A stretch of 64,000 bases of DNA from Methyloprofundus sp. Lineage in GTDB: Bacteria; Pseudomonadota; Gammaproteobacteria; Methylococcales; Methylomonadaceae. The translations under genes were made by a program, and so were the position numbers. The first letter of the stretch is position 1; each line of letters opens with the position of its first letter. The stretch covers positions 2,335,630 to 2,399,629 of the forward strand of contig AP023240.1 in NCBI GenBank assembly GCA_016592635.1, read 5' to 3'. This document shows positions 24,973 through 33,806 of the stretch, piece by piece. The notes under the pieces are model-generated. The model was not told where the DNA came from and searched no databases. It saw nothing but the letters and a program-made list of their open reading frames with translations.

Positions 24973-27486
24973 TTAGAAAGGAAAAGGAAAGCGACTGTTG
25001 TTTTCTTTAATACCGAAAGCTTCAATAACATCATCAACACCTACGCCAATATCAATTTTTAATTTTTCAGCCGCTTTAAGTAAAAGAAAAGCCGAGAAAA
25101 TATCAGGGTTTTGCATCATTGCCATAAACACCATTTCACTATTATCAACTTGCTGCATCAGTCCTTGAATTAACTGCTCAGGCGTTTGCTTTTGCGCTAT
25201 AGCTTCCATTTCATAATTCATTGCAGCAAGCGTATCCTCTGGAAGGCTACCAAAGAGTTGTTCCATTATCTCTACACTGGTATCTTCATCTTCGTCATCA
25301 CCACCATCGAGACCAAATAATGAGTCCAGAAAACCTAAGCTGCGCTGTGGATGTGCTGCATAATAACTTTCAAGAAAATGATCAATCAAAAAACAAGTTT
25401 GATATTCTTTGCTCTCTTTTGCTTGCTCATGTGCATTTTGTAAACGATACTCGTCATAACCTGAACAGTCAGCTGCATCGCCATTACAAGTAGCATAGAC
25501 ACGATAGTACATCCAAATTGGACTTTGCCATTGGTCTTGCGCAAATTTTGCAATATGGCGTAATAATTCAAAGTGCTTAATTGCATCCAATTTTTCGCAA
25601 AACTGCAGCAACAGGGATTCAACATAATCTTGTGTAAGCAATGACTTTTTAAGTGGTGCTTTAATTTTTTCCAGTGCCTTGTGCAATAAGGTATGCTCAA
25701 TACCAGCATCTATATGCTGCTGCAATTGCTGCATCATGCTGTTCAATTCTGCTGCCGTTAACAAATGTTCTTTACTTGACGGTAATTCACGCAAAAGTGT
25801 GGTGACTGGCAGTCCATTCAACAAAGCAGCCATAGCAACATTAAATTGTATATTCACTGGGTCAGCATAGCTGCTCTTGACTGCCGCTGTTATATTCTGC
25901 AAGCCTTGCTGCTTATCCTCACTGGAAAAACCAAGTAAAGCCTGCATTAACTGAATTTTCTGTTGATACCTTTTGCCTAAATTAAGCTTTTCCAATTGTT
26001 CAATTTCTTTAGCAACCAATTCATATTTTTTCTCACGCATTAAACGTTGCGCATGTGCTACATGACTACTAAATAATGTTTGTTTCGCAAAGGTATTGAG
26101 TGGGTCAATGCTTAATATTTTGCGCGCATATTGACTGGCCTTTTTATAGGTTTTATTGCGCGTGGCCGCCTTCACAGCTTGAGTCAATACTACAATATCT
26201 TGTGGAAATTGCGCCAAAGTTTTACTCAGCCACAGCTTATATTCTTGCGCATCACCTTCTTCTGCACCATACTCCTTGAGAATTTGTAAATAACTATTAC
26301 GATCGCTAGCATCATGATCTATGCTCTGCGCAAACAAATCAGCACACTCAAGGCCATCTGGTTCTCTCACTGCTAAACGGCGTAAAATTAATGCTACCTG
26401 TAGGCCGTTATCACCGTCAATGTTGAGCAAACTATTAATGCAACTATGCCAATGGAATTCAGCACCTTCTAAATCATTACTTTGCTCACAAAGTAATGCC
26501 TGAATCCGGTTTTCTTCAAAGTCACTACTGGAAGAAAAGCGTTTGTTATAATCTTTTTTACCTGCGGGGTAACTGACCAACATCAGCTGACAGAATTGCT
26601 CGGCCAGTTCCGTGCCAATCAATGCTTGGTATTGGATCGCCATATTAAATTGCACTTTATCAGTCAATTTATCCTGCTTGCGACTAAAATGCTCAATAAA
26701 GTCTAGTTGTTGTGCTGATAGTCCTTTTAATTCACTAATAACACGGCGTTGTGCATAGTCTGCCCCCACCAATTTCTGCGCTAGTTCTGCACCTGACAAC
26801 AGGCTATCTATTAAAATATGCGCAGCTGGATAATACACTGAATGATTAGCAATTTTGGCTAATATTATTGCTGCTTGCTCTGGTGAATCCGCCATCAACG
26901 CAACAGCATTCAGAAGTGTGCGCAAATCTCTAAAGACAGAACGGTATGGCAATTGTTTTAAAGCAGCGTTTAATTGCTCAGGCTGGTTATCCTGTAATGC
27001 TTGTAAAGCCGTTTGTACTAATTGTAAGTGCGTTATAAAAGTAGAATCTTGGGGCAAGTGCTGTTGTAAATCAGGGTATTGGCTCAATATCAATAACCCT
27101 AATACAGCTGCTAATTTTGGATACTGTTTATCCAACTGCTCAGCGGATAATTGCGCCAACTCTGCTTGTACTTTAACGAGTTGATTAGTTTGTATTAACC
27201 AAACCAAATATTGCTCGTAAGCAGCATAAGGTGCTTGCACATGCTCTTGATGGTTTTCCCACAAAGCCGCAGCTTCCGCATACATTTCTCTATTGGCAAA
27301 AGAAATCGCCCTTTGCACATAGCTAAAAGCTAACTGCTGATGCCACTCATTATTATCCGCTTCCTGTAATAGTTTCTTATAGAGTCGGATGGCATCTTTA
27401 TAGCGCTTGGCTTTAATATGCGCTAAAGCTTGGTCTTCCATACTGTTTTCCGATTTTTTGGCAACAGCTTTGTGTTGTTTCTGCAT
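24973..27486 (-). CDS. Large TPR-like scaffold protein, first gene of the Hsp70 operon
   Basis: 837 residues, no signal peptide or membrane helix. Starting with ALAHIKAKRYKDAIRLYKKLLQEA (shown here as a TPR pair, residues 20-44), it is alpha-helical throughout with several TPR-like repeats, e.g. around NEWHQQLAFSYVQRA and KTYKKASQYARKILSIDP. Near residue 735 there is an acidic stretch (GGDDEDEDTS). The last 100 residues (EQLFGSLPEDTLAAM to FPFPF) look like a separate module. It is not a known chaperone but heads a five-gene chaperone operon and is probably the substrate-binding or scaffold part. Confidence 0.8.
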   Translation of the reverse strand: MQKQHKAVAKKSENSMEDQALAHIKAKRYKDAIRLYKKLLQEADNNEWHQQLAFSYVQRAISFANREMYAEAAALWENHQEHVQAPYAAYEQYLVWLIQTNQLVKVQAELAQLSAEQLDKQYPKLAAVLGLLILSQYPDLQQHLPQDSTFITHLQLVQTALQALQDNQPEQLNAALKQLPYRSVFRDLRTLLNAVALMADSPEQAAIILAKIANHSVYYPAAHILIDSLLSGAELAQKLVGADYAQRRVISELKGLSAQQLDFIEHFSRKQDKLTDKVQFNMAIQYQALIGTELAEQFCQLMLVSYPAGKKDYNKRFSSSSDFEENRIQALLCEQSNDLEGAEFHWHSCINSLLNIDGDNGLQVALILRRLAVREPDGLECADLFAQSIDHDASDRNSYLQILKEYGAEEGDAQEYKLWLSKTLAQFPQDIVVLTQAVKAATRNKTYKKASQYARKILSIDPLNTFAKQTLFSSHVAHAQRLMREKKYELVAKEIEQLEKLNLGKRYQQKIQLMQALLGFSSEDKQQGLQNITAAVKSSYADPVNIQFNVAMAALLNGLPVTTLLRELPSSKEHLLTAAELNSMMQQLQQHIDAGIEHTLLHKALEKIKAPLKKSLLTQDYVESLLLQFCEKLDAIKHFELLRHIAKFAQDQWQSPIWMYYRVYATCNGDAADCSGYDEYRLQNAHEQAKESKEYQTCFLIDHFLESYYAAHPQRSLGFLDSLFGLDGGDDEDEDTSVEIMEQLFGSLPEDTLAAMNYEMEAIAQKQTPEQLIQGLMQQVDNSEMVFMAMMQNPDIFSAFLLLKAAEKLKIDIGVGVDDVIEAFGIKENNSRFPFPF

Positions 27487-27662
27487 TTAGGGAGGTTGTT
27501 CCAGCAAGATTGAAAAAATGATAGCTGGTTATTATATATTTTCTTGCACACAGATGAAACGGGTTCTTTGCTATTCCATTACAAACCAGGAAATTATGTA
27601 CGTAAAGCTATTGCGTGCTGTATATTAAGCGCAAATAATGCAACAGTAGCAGGAGTTTATAG

Positions 27663-28637
27663 ATGATTTTAGCGGGTGATATTGGAGGTACCAAAACGGT
27701 ATTAGCACTGTATAAGAAAAATAGTCAAGGCGAATTACATTGTGAACTGGAGCAAAGTTTTCCGAGTGCCGATTATGCCCAATTCGATGAAATCCTCGCA
27801 GCATTTCTGCAAACAGACATGCAAATTGAAGCTGCCTGCTTTGGCATTGCTGGCCCCATTATCGAACAATGCTGTCAAACCACCAACTTGCCCTGGAGTA
27901 TTAATGCTCAAGAGCTCATGCAGACACTAGGTACTGACAAAGTTAAATTACTCAATGATTTAGCAGCGATGTCCCTTGGCATGTTGCATAGCGCAGAAGA
28001 TGATTTGCTAGAACTTAACCCAAATGCTGTGACCCAAAATGGCAATATTGCCGTGCTAGCTGCTGGTACAGGCTTAGGGCAAGCCATTCTTTATTGGGAT
28101 GGTCAACAGCACCACCCCATTGCAACTGAAGGTGGGCATTGTGATTTTGCCGCTCAAACACAGCAACAAGACCAATTTTTAAATTACCTACGTCAACTTT
28201 TCCCTGAACATGTCAGTTGGGAACGGGTGCTCTCGGGTGATGGCTTTGGCTATATTTACGACTTTCTGGTTGCAAGTGGTTTTGCAGCACCCTGCTCTGT
28301 AGTCCCTGCTGTTAATGAAGCTGGTGTTGACCGTAATGCCATTATTTCCAACTTAGGCATTGATAATAAAGACCCTCTGTGTGTTGAAGTAGTGCGTTTA
28401 TTTGTAGAACTCTATGCAGCAGAAACGGGTAACCTTGCCTTAAAATGCTTGGCCTCTGGCGGCATATTTATTGGCGGCGGCATTGCCCCAAAAATCTGCT
28501 CTGCGATGGAAAACGGTGATTTCTTAAAACATTTTCTCAGCAAAGGCCGCTTTAACCCGCTACTGAGTAAAATATCAATCAAAATCTCATTGAATCCAAA
28601 TACCCCATTGATTGGTGCCGCCAACTACTTTGCGTAG
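27663..28637 (+). CDS. glk: Glucokinase
   Basis: 324 residues. Phosphorylates glucose to glucose 6-phosphate with ATP in the cytoplasm. ATP phosphate-binding loop ILAGDIGGTKTVLALY at the start; LNDLAAMSLG holds the catalytic Asp; GTGLGQAIL and EGGHCDFAAQ are typical of Glk (rather than ROK) family members; GGIFIGGGIAPK is the adenosine loop. AGGAG lies about 8 bases before the ATG. It is divergent from the Hsp70 operon. Methanotrophs use glk mainly for stored glycogen or sucrose turnover. Confidence 0.93.
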   Translation: MILAGDIGGTKTVLALYKKNSQGELHCELEQSFPSADYAQFDEILAAFLQTDMQIEAACFGIAGPIIEQCCQTTNLPWSINAQELMQTLGTDKVKLLNDLAAMSLGMLHSAEDDLLELNPNAVTQNGNIAVLAAGTGLGQAILYWDGQQHHPIATEGGHCDFAAQTQQQDQFLNYLRQLFPEHVSWERVLSGDGFGYIYDFLVASGFAAPCSVVPAVNEAGVDRNAIISNLGIDNKDPLCVEVVRLFVELYAAETGNLALKCLASGGIFIGGGIAPKICSAMENGDFLKHFLSKGRFNPLLSKISIKISLNPNTPLIGAANYFA

Positions 28638-28658
28638 GAGGAGCCTATGGCTGTGACC
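28634..28658. repeat. Half copy of repeat family A
   Basis: Reads gtaggaggagcctatggctg, a divergent left arm of family A. It begins within the last codon of glk: the TAG stop of glk is provided by the element, so the repeat may have altered or set the C-terminus. Confidence 0.5.
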
Positions 28659-28688
28659 TTCCCTTCAATAACTTGAAGCAGTATAAAT

Positions 28689-28715
28689 TAAGGGGTACAT
28701 TCATTGTGCCCCTTA
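28689..28715. terminator. Hairpin between glk and arfB
   Basis: TAAGGGGTACA / TGTGCCCCTTA form an 11-bp stem with one wobble pair and a 5-base loop. No clear T run on either strand, so a weak terminator for the converging glk and arfB transcripts. Confidence 0.5.
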
Positions 28716-28722
28716 AAAGCAT

Positions 28723-29136
28723 TCATTCCGAAACCCTTCCCCGCAATGCCTTAAGCTGACTACGCTTAGCTTTATTATTCAGCCGCCTCTTTTGAGCACC
28801 TCTACTGGGTTTAGTCGCTCGCCTTACTTTCTGCACTACAATAGCTGCTTTAATCATTTCCTGTAAGCGCGCCAGTGCATCTTCACGATTTTTCTCTTGG
28901 GTACGAAATTGCTGCGCCTTAATGATAATGACACCTTCTTTTGTAATACGTTTATCACGTAACATCAGCAGGCGTTGCTTATAAAATTCAGGTAATGAAG
29001 AAGCATTGATATCAAAGCGCAGGTGAATGGCTGTAGACACTTTATTCACATTTTGCCCACCTGCACCTTGGGCTCGAATCGCAATAAGCTCTATTTCATT
29101 ATCAGGAATAGTCACCGTATGGGAAATTTCTAACAT
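28723..29136 (-). CDS. arfB: Ribosome rescue factor ArfB (YaeJ)
   Basis: 137 residues, the usual size. It frees stalled ribosomes by peptidyl-tRNA hydrolysis. GGQ motif at residues 26-28 ([15 protein letters not shown]) is the release-factor catalytic loop. The basic C-terminal tail ([21 protein letters not shown]) enters the empty mRNA channel. Begins 2 bases after the truncated DMT gene stop, so the two share a transcript. Confidence 0.95.
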   Translation of the reverse strand: MLEISHTVTIPDNEIELIAIRAQGAGGQNVNKVSTAIHLRFDINASSLPEFYKQRLLMLRDKRITKEGVIIIKAQQFRTQEKNREDALARLQEMIKAAIVVQKVRRATKPSRGAQKRRLNNKAKRSQLKALRGRVSE

Positions 29137-29138
29137 GC

Positions 29139-29525
29139 CTATTCTTCCTTACTATGTTTTCGCTGAATAAAATAGTATCTCCCTAGCACCACTATCAGTA
29201 TGCCTCCCAAAATCATGGTCGCTGAGATGACCAGTCGCATTGTAATAAACTCATGCGCAAATATTAGTCCGCCAATTGCCGCTAGCACCGGCACAAATAA
29301 TTGTACTACTGCAGCTTGGATAACTGAAAGCTGCCCTAATGCAATGTACCAGACTGCATAGCCAACCCCGGAAGCAATACTACCCGATAGCAGGCGAATA
29401 ATAGTAAAGCTGGCTGCATCAATAGTATTGGTAGCTAATGCTAACCTACACAAAATTGAGTTGCCCGCAAAAGCTAACAGCGCAAGACTAGTACAAGCAA
29501 TTGTTTTTATGGTTGATACGCTCAC
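29139..29525 (-). pseudogene. DMT/EamA transporter with internal deletion
   Basis: 128 residues from a GTG start, less than half the usual 290. Residues 1-48 match the N-terminus of an EamA transporter (LALLAFAGNSILCRLAL, then FTIIRLLSGSI). Residues 49-128 match the end of the second EamA repeat (SGVGYAVWYIALGQLS, QLFVPVLAAIGGLIF, ATMILGGILIVVLG). The middle seven or so helices are missing and the two ends are joined in frame. A short four-helix membrane protein might still be made, but a ten-helix transporter is not. The frame is clean, so the deletion may be recent. Confidence 0.75.
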
Positions 29526-29702
29526 GTATACAAATTCCTGAACAAGCTAATATCAATAATATACATAGCCTATTTGACTCCTGCAAAATACGATCAATTA
29601 ATAATGCCAAGGTTAAACGCTTTAATTTAACACCGTATAAATATGACTGTACCAAGTAATATTATATCCAAAAAAGAAACAATCTATACGCCTGGCATGA
29701 TA

Positions 29703-29731
29703 TTGTTAATGATATGAAAATTTACTATAAT
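29703..29731 (+). promoter_or_regulatory. Promoter of the 53-residue membrane protein gene
   Basis: TTGTTA (29703-29708), 17 bases, TATAAT (29726-29731): a good sigma-70 match. The predicted start of transcription is about 29738, leaving a leader of roughly 45 bases to the ATG at 29782. Confidence 0.7.
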
Positions 29732-29781
29732 TATTTTGCGGTTCAGATAACCGCTTTTATAACTTATTAGAGGAGTTAACA

Positions 29782-29943
29782 ATGAACAATTTAATGAAAG
29801 ATATATTGACAGGATTAGTATTTTTAATGGGCTTGCTGGGCTTTGTTTCAGGTCAATTTATTATCTCTTCAGCTTTATTCGCCGTAGCTGCAATTGCTAG
29901 TAATGTAAACACAAATCATAAAAATCCACAAACCGCTCAATGA
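29782..29943 (+). CDS. 53-residue membrane protein
   Basis: Short gene supported by every local signal: sigma-70 promoter upstream, AGAGGAG ribosome-binding site 6 bases before the ATG, and a strong terminator 45 bases after the stop. The product has one or two hydrophobic stretches (ILTGLVFLMGLLGFVSGQF and IISSALFAVAAIAS) and a polar tail of about 14 residues rich in Asn, Thr and Gln. It lies alone between the DMT remnant and SulP. Function unknown; small membrane proteins often regulate a transporter. Confidence 0.75.
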   Translation: MNNLMKDILTGLVFLMGLLGFVSGQFIISSALFAVAAIASNVNTNHKNPQTAQ

Positions 29944-29988
29944 GTATGCGAATAAACACCCCCCGTTTTGATGCGGCTTATCCAAAAC

Positions 29989-30026
29989 AAAAAAGGCTTC
30001 CAGATATAATTCTGGAAGCCTTTTTT
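29989..30026. terminator. Bidirectional terminator between the small membrane gene and sulP
   Basis: GGCTTCCAGA / TCTGGAAGCC stem with an 8-base loop, A6 on the left and T6 on the right. It can stop both converging transcripts. Confidence 0.9.
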
Positions 30027-30052
30027 GTTTGCTGCTCTTTCGCTTTAAATAA

Positions 30053-31756
30053 CTACCGCGTTACAAAAGTCCACGAATAGTTCTTTTTATTGACCACATC
30101 CTTAAAAGCATCACCTGATTCCAACGCAGCCACACAACTGATAAAGTCTTTAAATAAATGCTGGTCAGCCACCATGTCAGGGATCAAACCTATCCGTCTT
30201 AGCATATCTTCAGGTTGACTCTGAATGCCTTCAAATAACACCAATACCTGCTTCTCTTGTAATGCCATCACCGCATCTTCAATCGCATACATACCAGACT
30301 GATCGATATAAGGTACTTTTTCCATACGCATGATCACCACATCAACCTCAGGGAGAGCACGGGTCATTTCCATAAATTTTGAGGCAAAGCCAAAGAAAAT
30401 AGGTCCATCAAAATGCTTGATATATACTTTGTCACAAATATCATCACTTAACGCCGATTCATCCATCCAAGCCACTTCACGCGCAAAATCTTCTACCGAA
30501 CCAATGGAGGATTTATCTTCGGCAACATCGCTCATTTTCTTCATAAACAGCATAGAAGCCAACAGCATACCCACAGCAACTGCTTGTAATAAATCTACAA
30601 ATACGGTCATGGTTAACACAATCAACATCACAGCTGAATCTGTTTTTGGCACACTAGTAATATGTTTCAAGCCTTTATAATCAATAATCCCGATCCCGAC
30701 GGTAATTAAAATTCCCGCTAACACAGGCAAAGGAATTAATCTGGCATAAGCACCTGCACCTAATAATACAAATAACAAAGCCAGGCCGTGAATGACACCC
30801 GATAATTTAGTTTTACCACCTGAATTAATATTTACCACTGTCCGCATGGTTGCGCCAGCGCCTGGAATTCCACCAATAGTAGCGGCAACCATATTACCCA
30901 AACCTTGGCCGATTAACTCTTTATTACTATTATGTTGTGTCTTAGTCATATTATCCGCCACGATTGATGTTAATAGCGAGTCAATAGTTCCTAAAGCAGC
31001 CAAGGTAAGTGCCGGGATAATAATCAACATGGGCTGCGTTAAATCCACATGCACCAAGTCATCTAACTGCAATGCAGGCAAACCTTCAGGAATATCACCA
31101 ATAATAGCAACATCTAAATTCATAAAGGTTGCGGCAGCAGTTAAGACAACCAGTGCCACTAATGCACTAGGAATAAGTCTGGTAATACGTGGAAATACAT
31201 AAATGGTAATAATGGTCGCTAAAGCCAAAACGACAGCTTCAATATTAGCTAACGGTAATGCATTAGGTAGCTCAGCAAAAATATCCAGAATTTTTTTAGG
31301 TGAACTCTGTCCTAAAAAGGGAAATATCTGCAAAACGATAATAATAACGCCAATCCCACTCATAAAGCCAGACACCACAGGATATGGCATATAACGAATA
31401 TACTGACCGATTTTTAATACACCCAAGATGATCTGTAGCAAACCTGCTAACAGAAAGATTGCAATAATGGTACCCATAGCGGCATCTAAACTGCCATGCA
31501 GTTCAATTTCAGTAGCAATCACCACAGCTGAAACTACCGTCATTGGCCCTGTTGGCCCACTAATTTGAGTATTCGTCCCCCCAAACCAGGCAGCAAAAAT
31601 ACCGATCGCAATGGCACCGTATATCCCCGCAATAGCCCCCATACCCGATTGCACACCAAAAGCCAAGGCTAAGGGTAAGGCAACCACGCCTGCAGTTAAT
31701 CCACCAAAAAAATCACCCCGCAAATTGGAAGTATCGATTAATTTATTTTCGCTCAT
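30053..31756 (-). CDS. SulP-family anion transporter with STAS domain
   Basis: 567 residues. The membrane domain (about residues 15-400) opens with the conserved LTAGVVALPLALAFGVQSG and has a further SGPTGPMTVV motif, as in sulfate/bicarbonate permeases. A C-terminal STAS domain (about residues 440-550) contains VDVVIMRMEKVPYIDQSGMYAI. Family members move sulfate, bicarbonate or other anions; the sequence looks closest to the bicarbonate group but the substrate is not fixed. It is preceded by a terminator hairpin that overlaps the probable promoter. Confidence 0.9.
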   Translation of the reverse strand: MSENKLIDTSNLRGDFFGGLTAGVVALPLALAFGVQSGMGAIAGIYGAIAIGIFAAWFGGTNTQISGPTGPMTVVSAVVIATEIELHGSLDAAMGTIIAIFLLAGLLQIILGVLKIGQYIRYMPYPVVSGFMSGIGVIIIVLQIFPFLGQSSPKKILDIFAELPNALPLANIEAVVLALATIITIYVFPRITRLIPSALVALVVLTAAATFMNLDVAIIGDIPEGLPALQLDDLVHVDLTQPMLIIIPALTLAALGTIDSLLTSIVADNMTKTQHNSNKELIGQGLGNMVAATIGGIPGAGATMRTVVNINSGGKTKLSGVIHGLALLFVLLGAGAYARLIPLPVLAGILITVGIGIIDYKGLKHITSVPKTDSAVMLIVLTMTVFVDLLQAVAVGMLLASMLFMKKMSDVAEDKSSIGSVEDFAREVAWMDESALSDDICDKVYIKHFDGPIFFGFASKFMEMTRALPEVDVVIMRMEKVPYIDQSGMYAIEDAVMALQEKQVLVLFEGIQSQPEDMLRRIGLIPDMVADQHLFKDFISCVAALESGDAFKDVVNKKNYSWTFVTR

Positions 31757-31781
31757 CAGCTACTCTCTATCTAATACCAAT

Positions 31782-31810
31782 AAAAAAAGGAGAAGCAATG
31801 CTTCTCCTTT
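31782..31810 (-). terminator. Terminator 26 bases upstream of sulP
   Basis: On the minus strand, GGAGAAGC-att-GCTTCTCC followed by seven T. It stops transcripts arriving from the DUF5610 side. A TATAAT -10 box sits immediately upstream (31811-31816). Confidence 0.8.
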
Positions 31811-31816
31811 ATTATA
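31811..31816 (-). promoter_or_regulatory. Candidate -10 box of sulP
   Basis: TATAAT on the minus strand abutting the terminator. Initiation about 7 bases on would fall inside the first arm of the hairpin. No convincing -35 box was found. Confidence 0.45.
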
Positions 31817-31820
31817 ACGA

Positions 31821-32111
31821 CGTAGGGTGGAATAGTCTTAGCGTTTTCCACCACAGGATTAAGAAATCCACACAAAAATTGAGCATTACACTGTCGGAAA
31901 ACGGGCATCCTTCATTGCTCGGTTTACACTTTAAATTTCATTAACCACGTCATTCCCGAAGTCTTTTATCGGGAATCTATGCTGTATCATGGATTCCTGC
32001 TAAAAGCACGCAGGATGACGAGGAAAAAGTGTAAACTACTTTCATGTTTATATGAAAAGGAGGTCGGAAAACGTTATCTGCGCTGCGCTTGATAAGCTAT
32101 TCCAACCTACG
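31821..32111. repeat. Nested repeats between sulP and DUF5610
   Basis: Outer arms belong to family C (cgtagggtggaatag at the left, ctattccaacctacg at the right). Inside lies an inverted pair gtttacactt / aagtgtaaac (31922-31931 and 32028-32037) flanking a family B element (31948-32020: cgtcattcccga to ggatgacg). One repeat appears to have gone into another. The stop codon of the DUF5610 gene lies in the right outer arm. No gene is seen in the interval. Confidence 0.75.
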
Positions 32112-32712
32112 TGCCAGCATTTTCATCAGTAACATTACCATAATTTTCTACGAATGATTTTAACCCATCTTGCACCAGTGCATAAGTTTTATCTATATTA
32201 CTTGCAATATCACCTTCTAAAACCCCTAAACCATCCAATATTTCTCTTGCTTCAGCAAAACCTTTATCAACCCCGCCACTGATAATTTCAGTAAAAGAAG
32301 TCAATGCCTCCTCCTGACTCATGTCAGGATGAATTTCTTGGTATTTGCCAAAAAATGCAGTACTTAAAGATACGATACGCCCAGCGGTCGCTTCAGGGCT
32401 AACATCTAAACCAGAGTCATAGGTTTTTTGAATGGCATTATCACCCATGGTTTCTTTTAGCGCCTCATTAATGCCTTCTAAAGCTGTTTTTAACACCAAT
32501 GCCATTGGTTCATCCGCAACACTTAAACTGGCTGCTGCAGATTGCAAGATAGCGGCATTCATTTCGCGCTTAACAGTCACTGATGCCGCTTCTTTAACTG
32601 CATTTTTCTCATGTGCCATTTCTGAAACTTGTTGCCCCATAGGTCCATTAGTCTTTTTATCATCTGCTTTAGCTAATGCCTGTACATTTTGGTTAAATGC
32701 TTTAATTTCCAT
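32107..32712 (-). CDS. DUF5610 protein
   Basis: 201 residues. The C-terminal half is the DUF5610 module, with SPEATAGRIVSLSTAFFGKY and GGVDKGFAEAREILDGLGVL as recognisable blocks (about residues 100-165). The N-terminus is helical and rich in Ala and Lys. No signal peptide or membrane helix. GGGGA lies 5 bases before the ATG. Function is unknown; in other genomes the family is often near motility genes, but here it stands alone upstream of sulP. Confidence 0.85.
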   Translation of the reverse strand: MEIKAFNQNVQALAKADDKKTNGPMGQQVSEMAHEKNAVKEAASVTVKREMNAAILQSAAASLSVADEPMALVLKTALEGINEALKETMGDNAIQKTYDSGLDVSPEATAGRIVSLSTAFFGKYQEIHPDMSQEEALTSFTEIISGGVDKGFAEAREILDGLGVLEGDIASNIDKTYALVQDGLKSFVENYGNVTDENAGT

Positions 32713-32838
32713 ATATTTCCCCTTAAATTATGAAAACTCTTGGTATAGGTAATATCGGCTGAGATCGCGCATACTTTAATTAACTTTGATTTATATGGTT
32801 TACAATAGCACTAAAATCAACTCAGCTCCCCCAGCAGC

Positions 32839-33648
32839 ATGCAAATTCAAAATAATACCCTTTACTATATATACGATCCTATGTGTAGCTGGTGCTATGC
32901 CTACGAACAATCCTTAACAGAATTACAACAGCAATTACCTGCCTTGCTCAACTTTGAGTTCATCTTGGGTGGATTGGCAGCAGATACAAGCGAGCCCATG
33001 CCGGCCGCAACACAAAAAATGGTGCAACAAGCATGGCAGCAAATAGAATTTACCGTACCCCATATAAAATTTAATTTTGATTTTTGGAGTAACAATACCC
33101 CGCTACGTTCTACTTACCCCGCTTGTCGTGCATTAATAGCCGCTGCACAACAAGCACCTGAATTTGTACAACTATTACGCCAGCAAATCCAACAAGCTTA
33201 TTATCAAGCCGCACAAAACCCGTCATTAAATACCACGCTGATTACTTGTGCTGAACAAACAGCCCTAGACATTAAGCAATTCAAAGCAGATTTAAGTACC
33301 CCAAACACACAAATACAACTTAGCGAACATATCCAATTTGCACGTTCTTTAGGTGTCAGTTCCTACCCGTCATTACGCCTTGTGTTAGATGGTGAAATAT
33401 ATACCATCGCTATTAATTACACACAAAGTAACCCAACACTGACGCAAATCAACACCCTACTAGAACAACATAAAAACCGAGGTATAGAGTCACCTTGTGT
33501 ACGTAATTGCTGTTTAAATAATGACGATATTTGTTTAGGCTGCTTTCGTTCGCTAGATGAAATAACTGGGTGGTCACAAGCAAGTGAGCTTGAAAAACAG
33601 GCTATTTTAGATAAGGCAACTGTACGTAAAATGGCTCAGCTTGTTTGA
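32839..33648 (+). CDS. DsbA/FrnE-like thioredoxin-fold protein fused to DUF1289
   Basis: 269 residues. Residues 1-205 form a DsbA-like thioredoxin fold with a CSWC active site at Cys16-Cys19 (YDPMCSWCY) and the cis-Pro region SYPSLRLVL. Residues 215-269 are a DUF1289 domain: SPCVRNCCLNNDDICLGCFR with four to five cysteines and the EITGW motif. Lacks a signal peptide, so it is cytoplasmic (FrnE type). Each part is common; their fusion would link a dithiol-disulfide activity to a small Cys-rich domain that may bind a metal. Function inferred only. Confidence 0.85.
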   Translation: MQIQNNTLYYIYDPMCSWCYAYEQSLTELQQQLPALLNFEFILGGLAADTSEPMPAATQKMVQQAWQQIEFTVPHIKFNFDFWSNNTPLRSTYPACRALIAAAQQAPEFVQLLRQQIQQAYYQAAQNPSLNTTLITCAEQTALDIKQFKADLSTPNTQIQLSEHIQFARSLGVSSYPSLRLVLDGEIYTIAINYTQSNPTLTQINTLLEQHKNRGIESPCVRNCCLNNDDICLGCFRSLDEITGWSQASELEKQAILDKATVRKMAQLV

Positions 33649-33806
33649 TTGAATTGTGCCTTTTATCGACTAACATGCTCCATTCGCCACACTCTCAACA
33701 CAAACTCGCCCCCTTTTGGTTGCACCCACTAGTAAAACTATCTACCTCATCACAGAATCCTAACATTAACAGCCACTGACTATACTTGCCATAGTCGTTT
33801 TGCTAG

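Noticed and set aside
27487-27662. Heat-shock (sigma-32) promoter for the Hsp70 operon
   Set aside because: A TATAAT is visible on the minus strand, but I find neither a CTTGAA -35 nor a CCCCAT -10 type signal.
31821-32111. CRISPR array
   Set aside because: Repeats are inverted and unequal, not regularly spaced direct repeats; no cas genes in the window.
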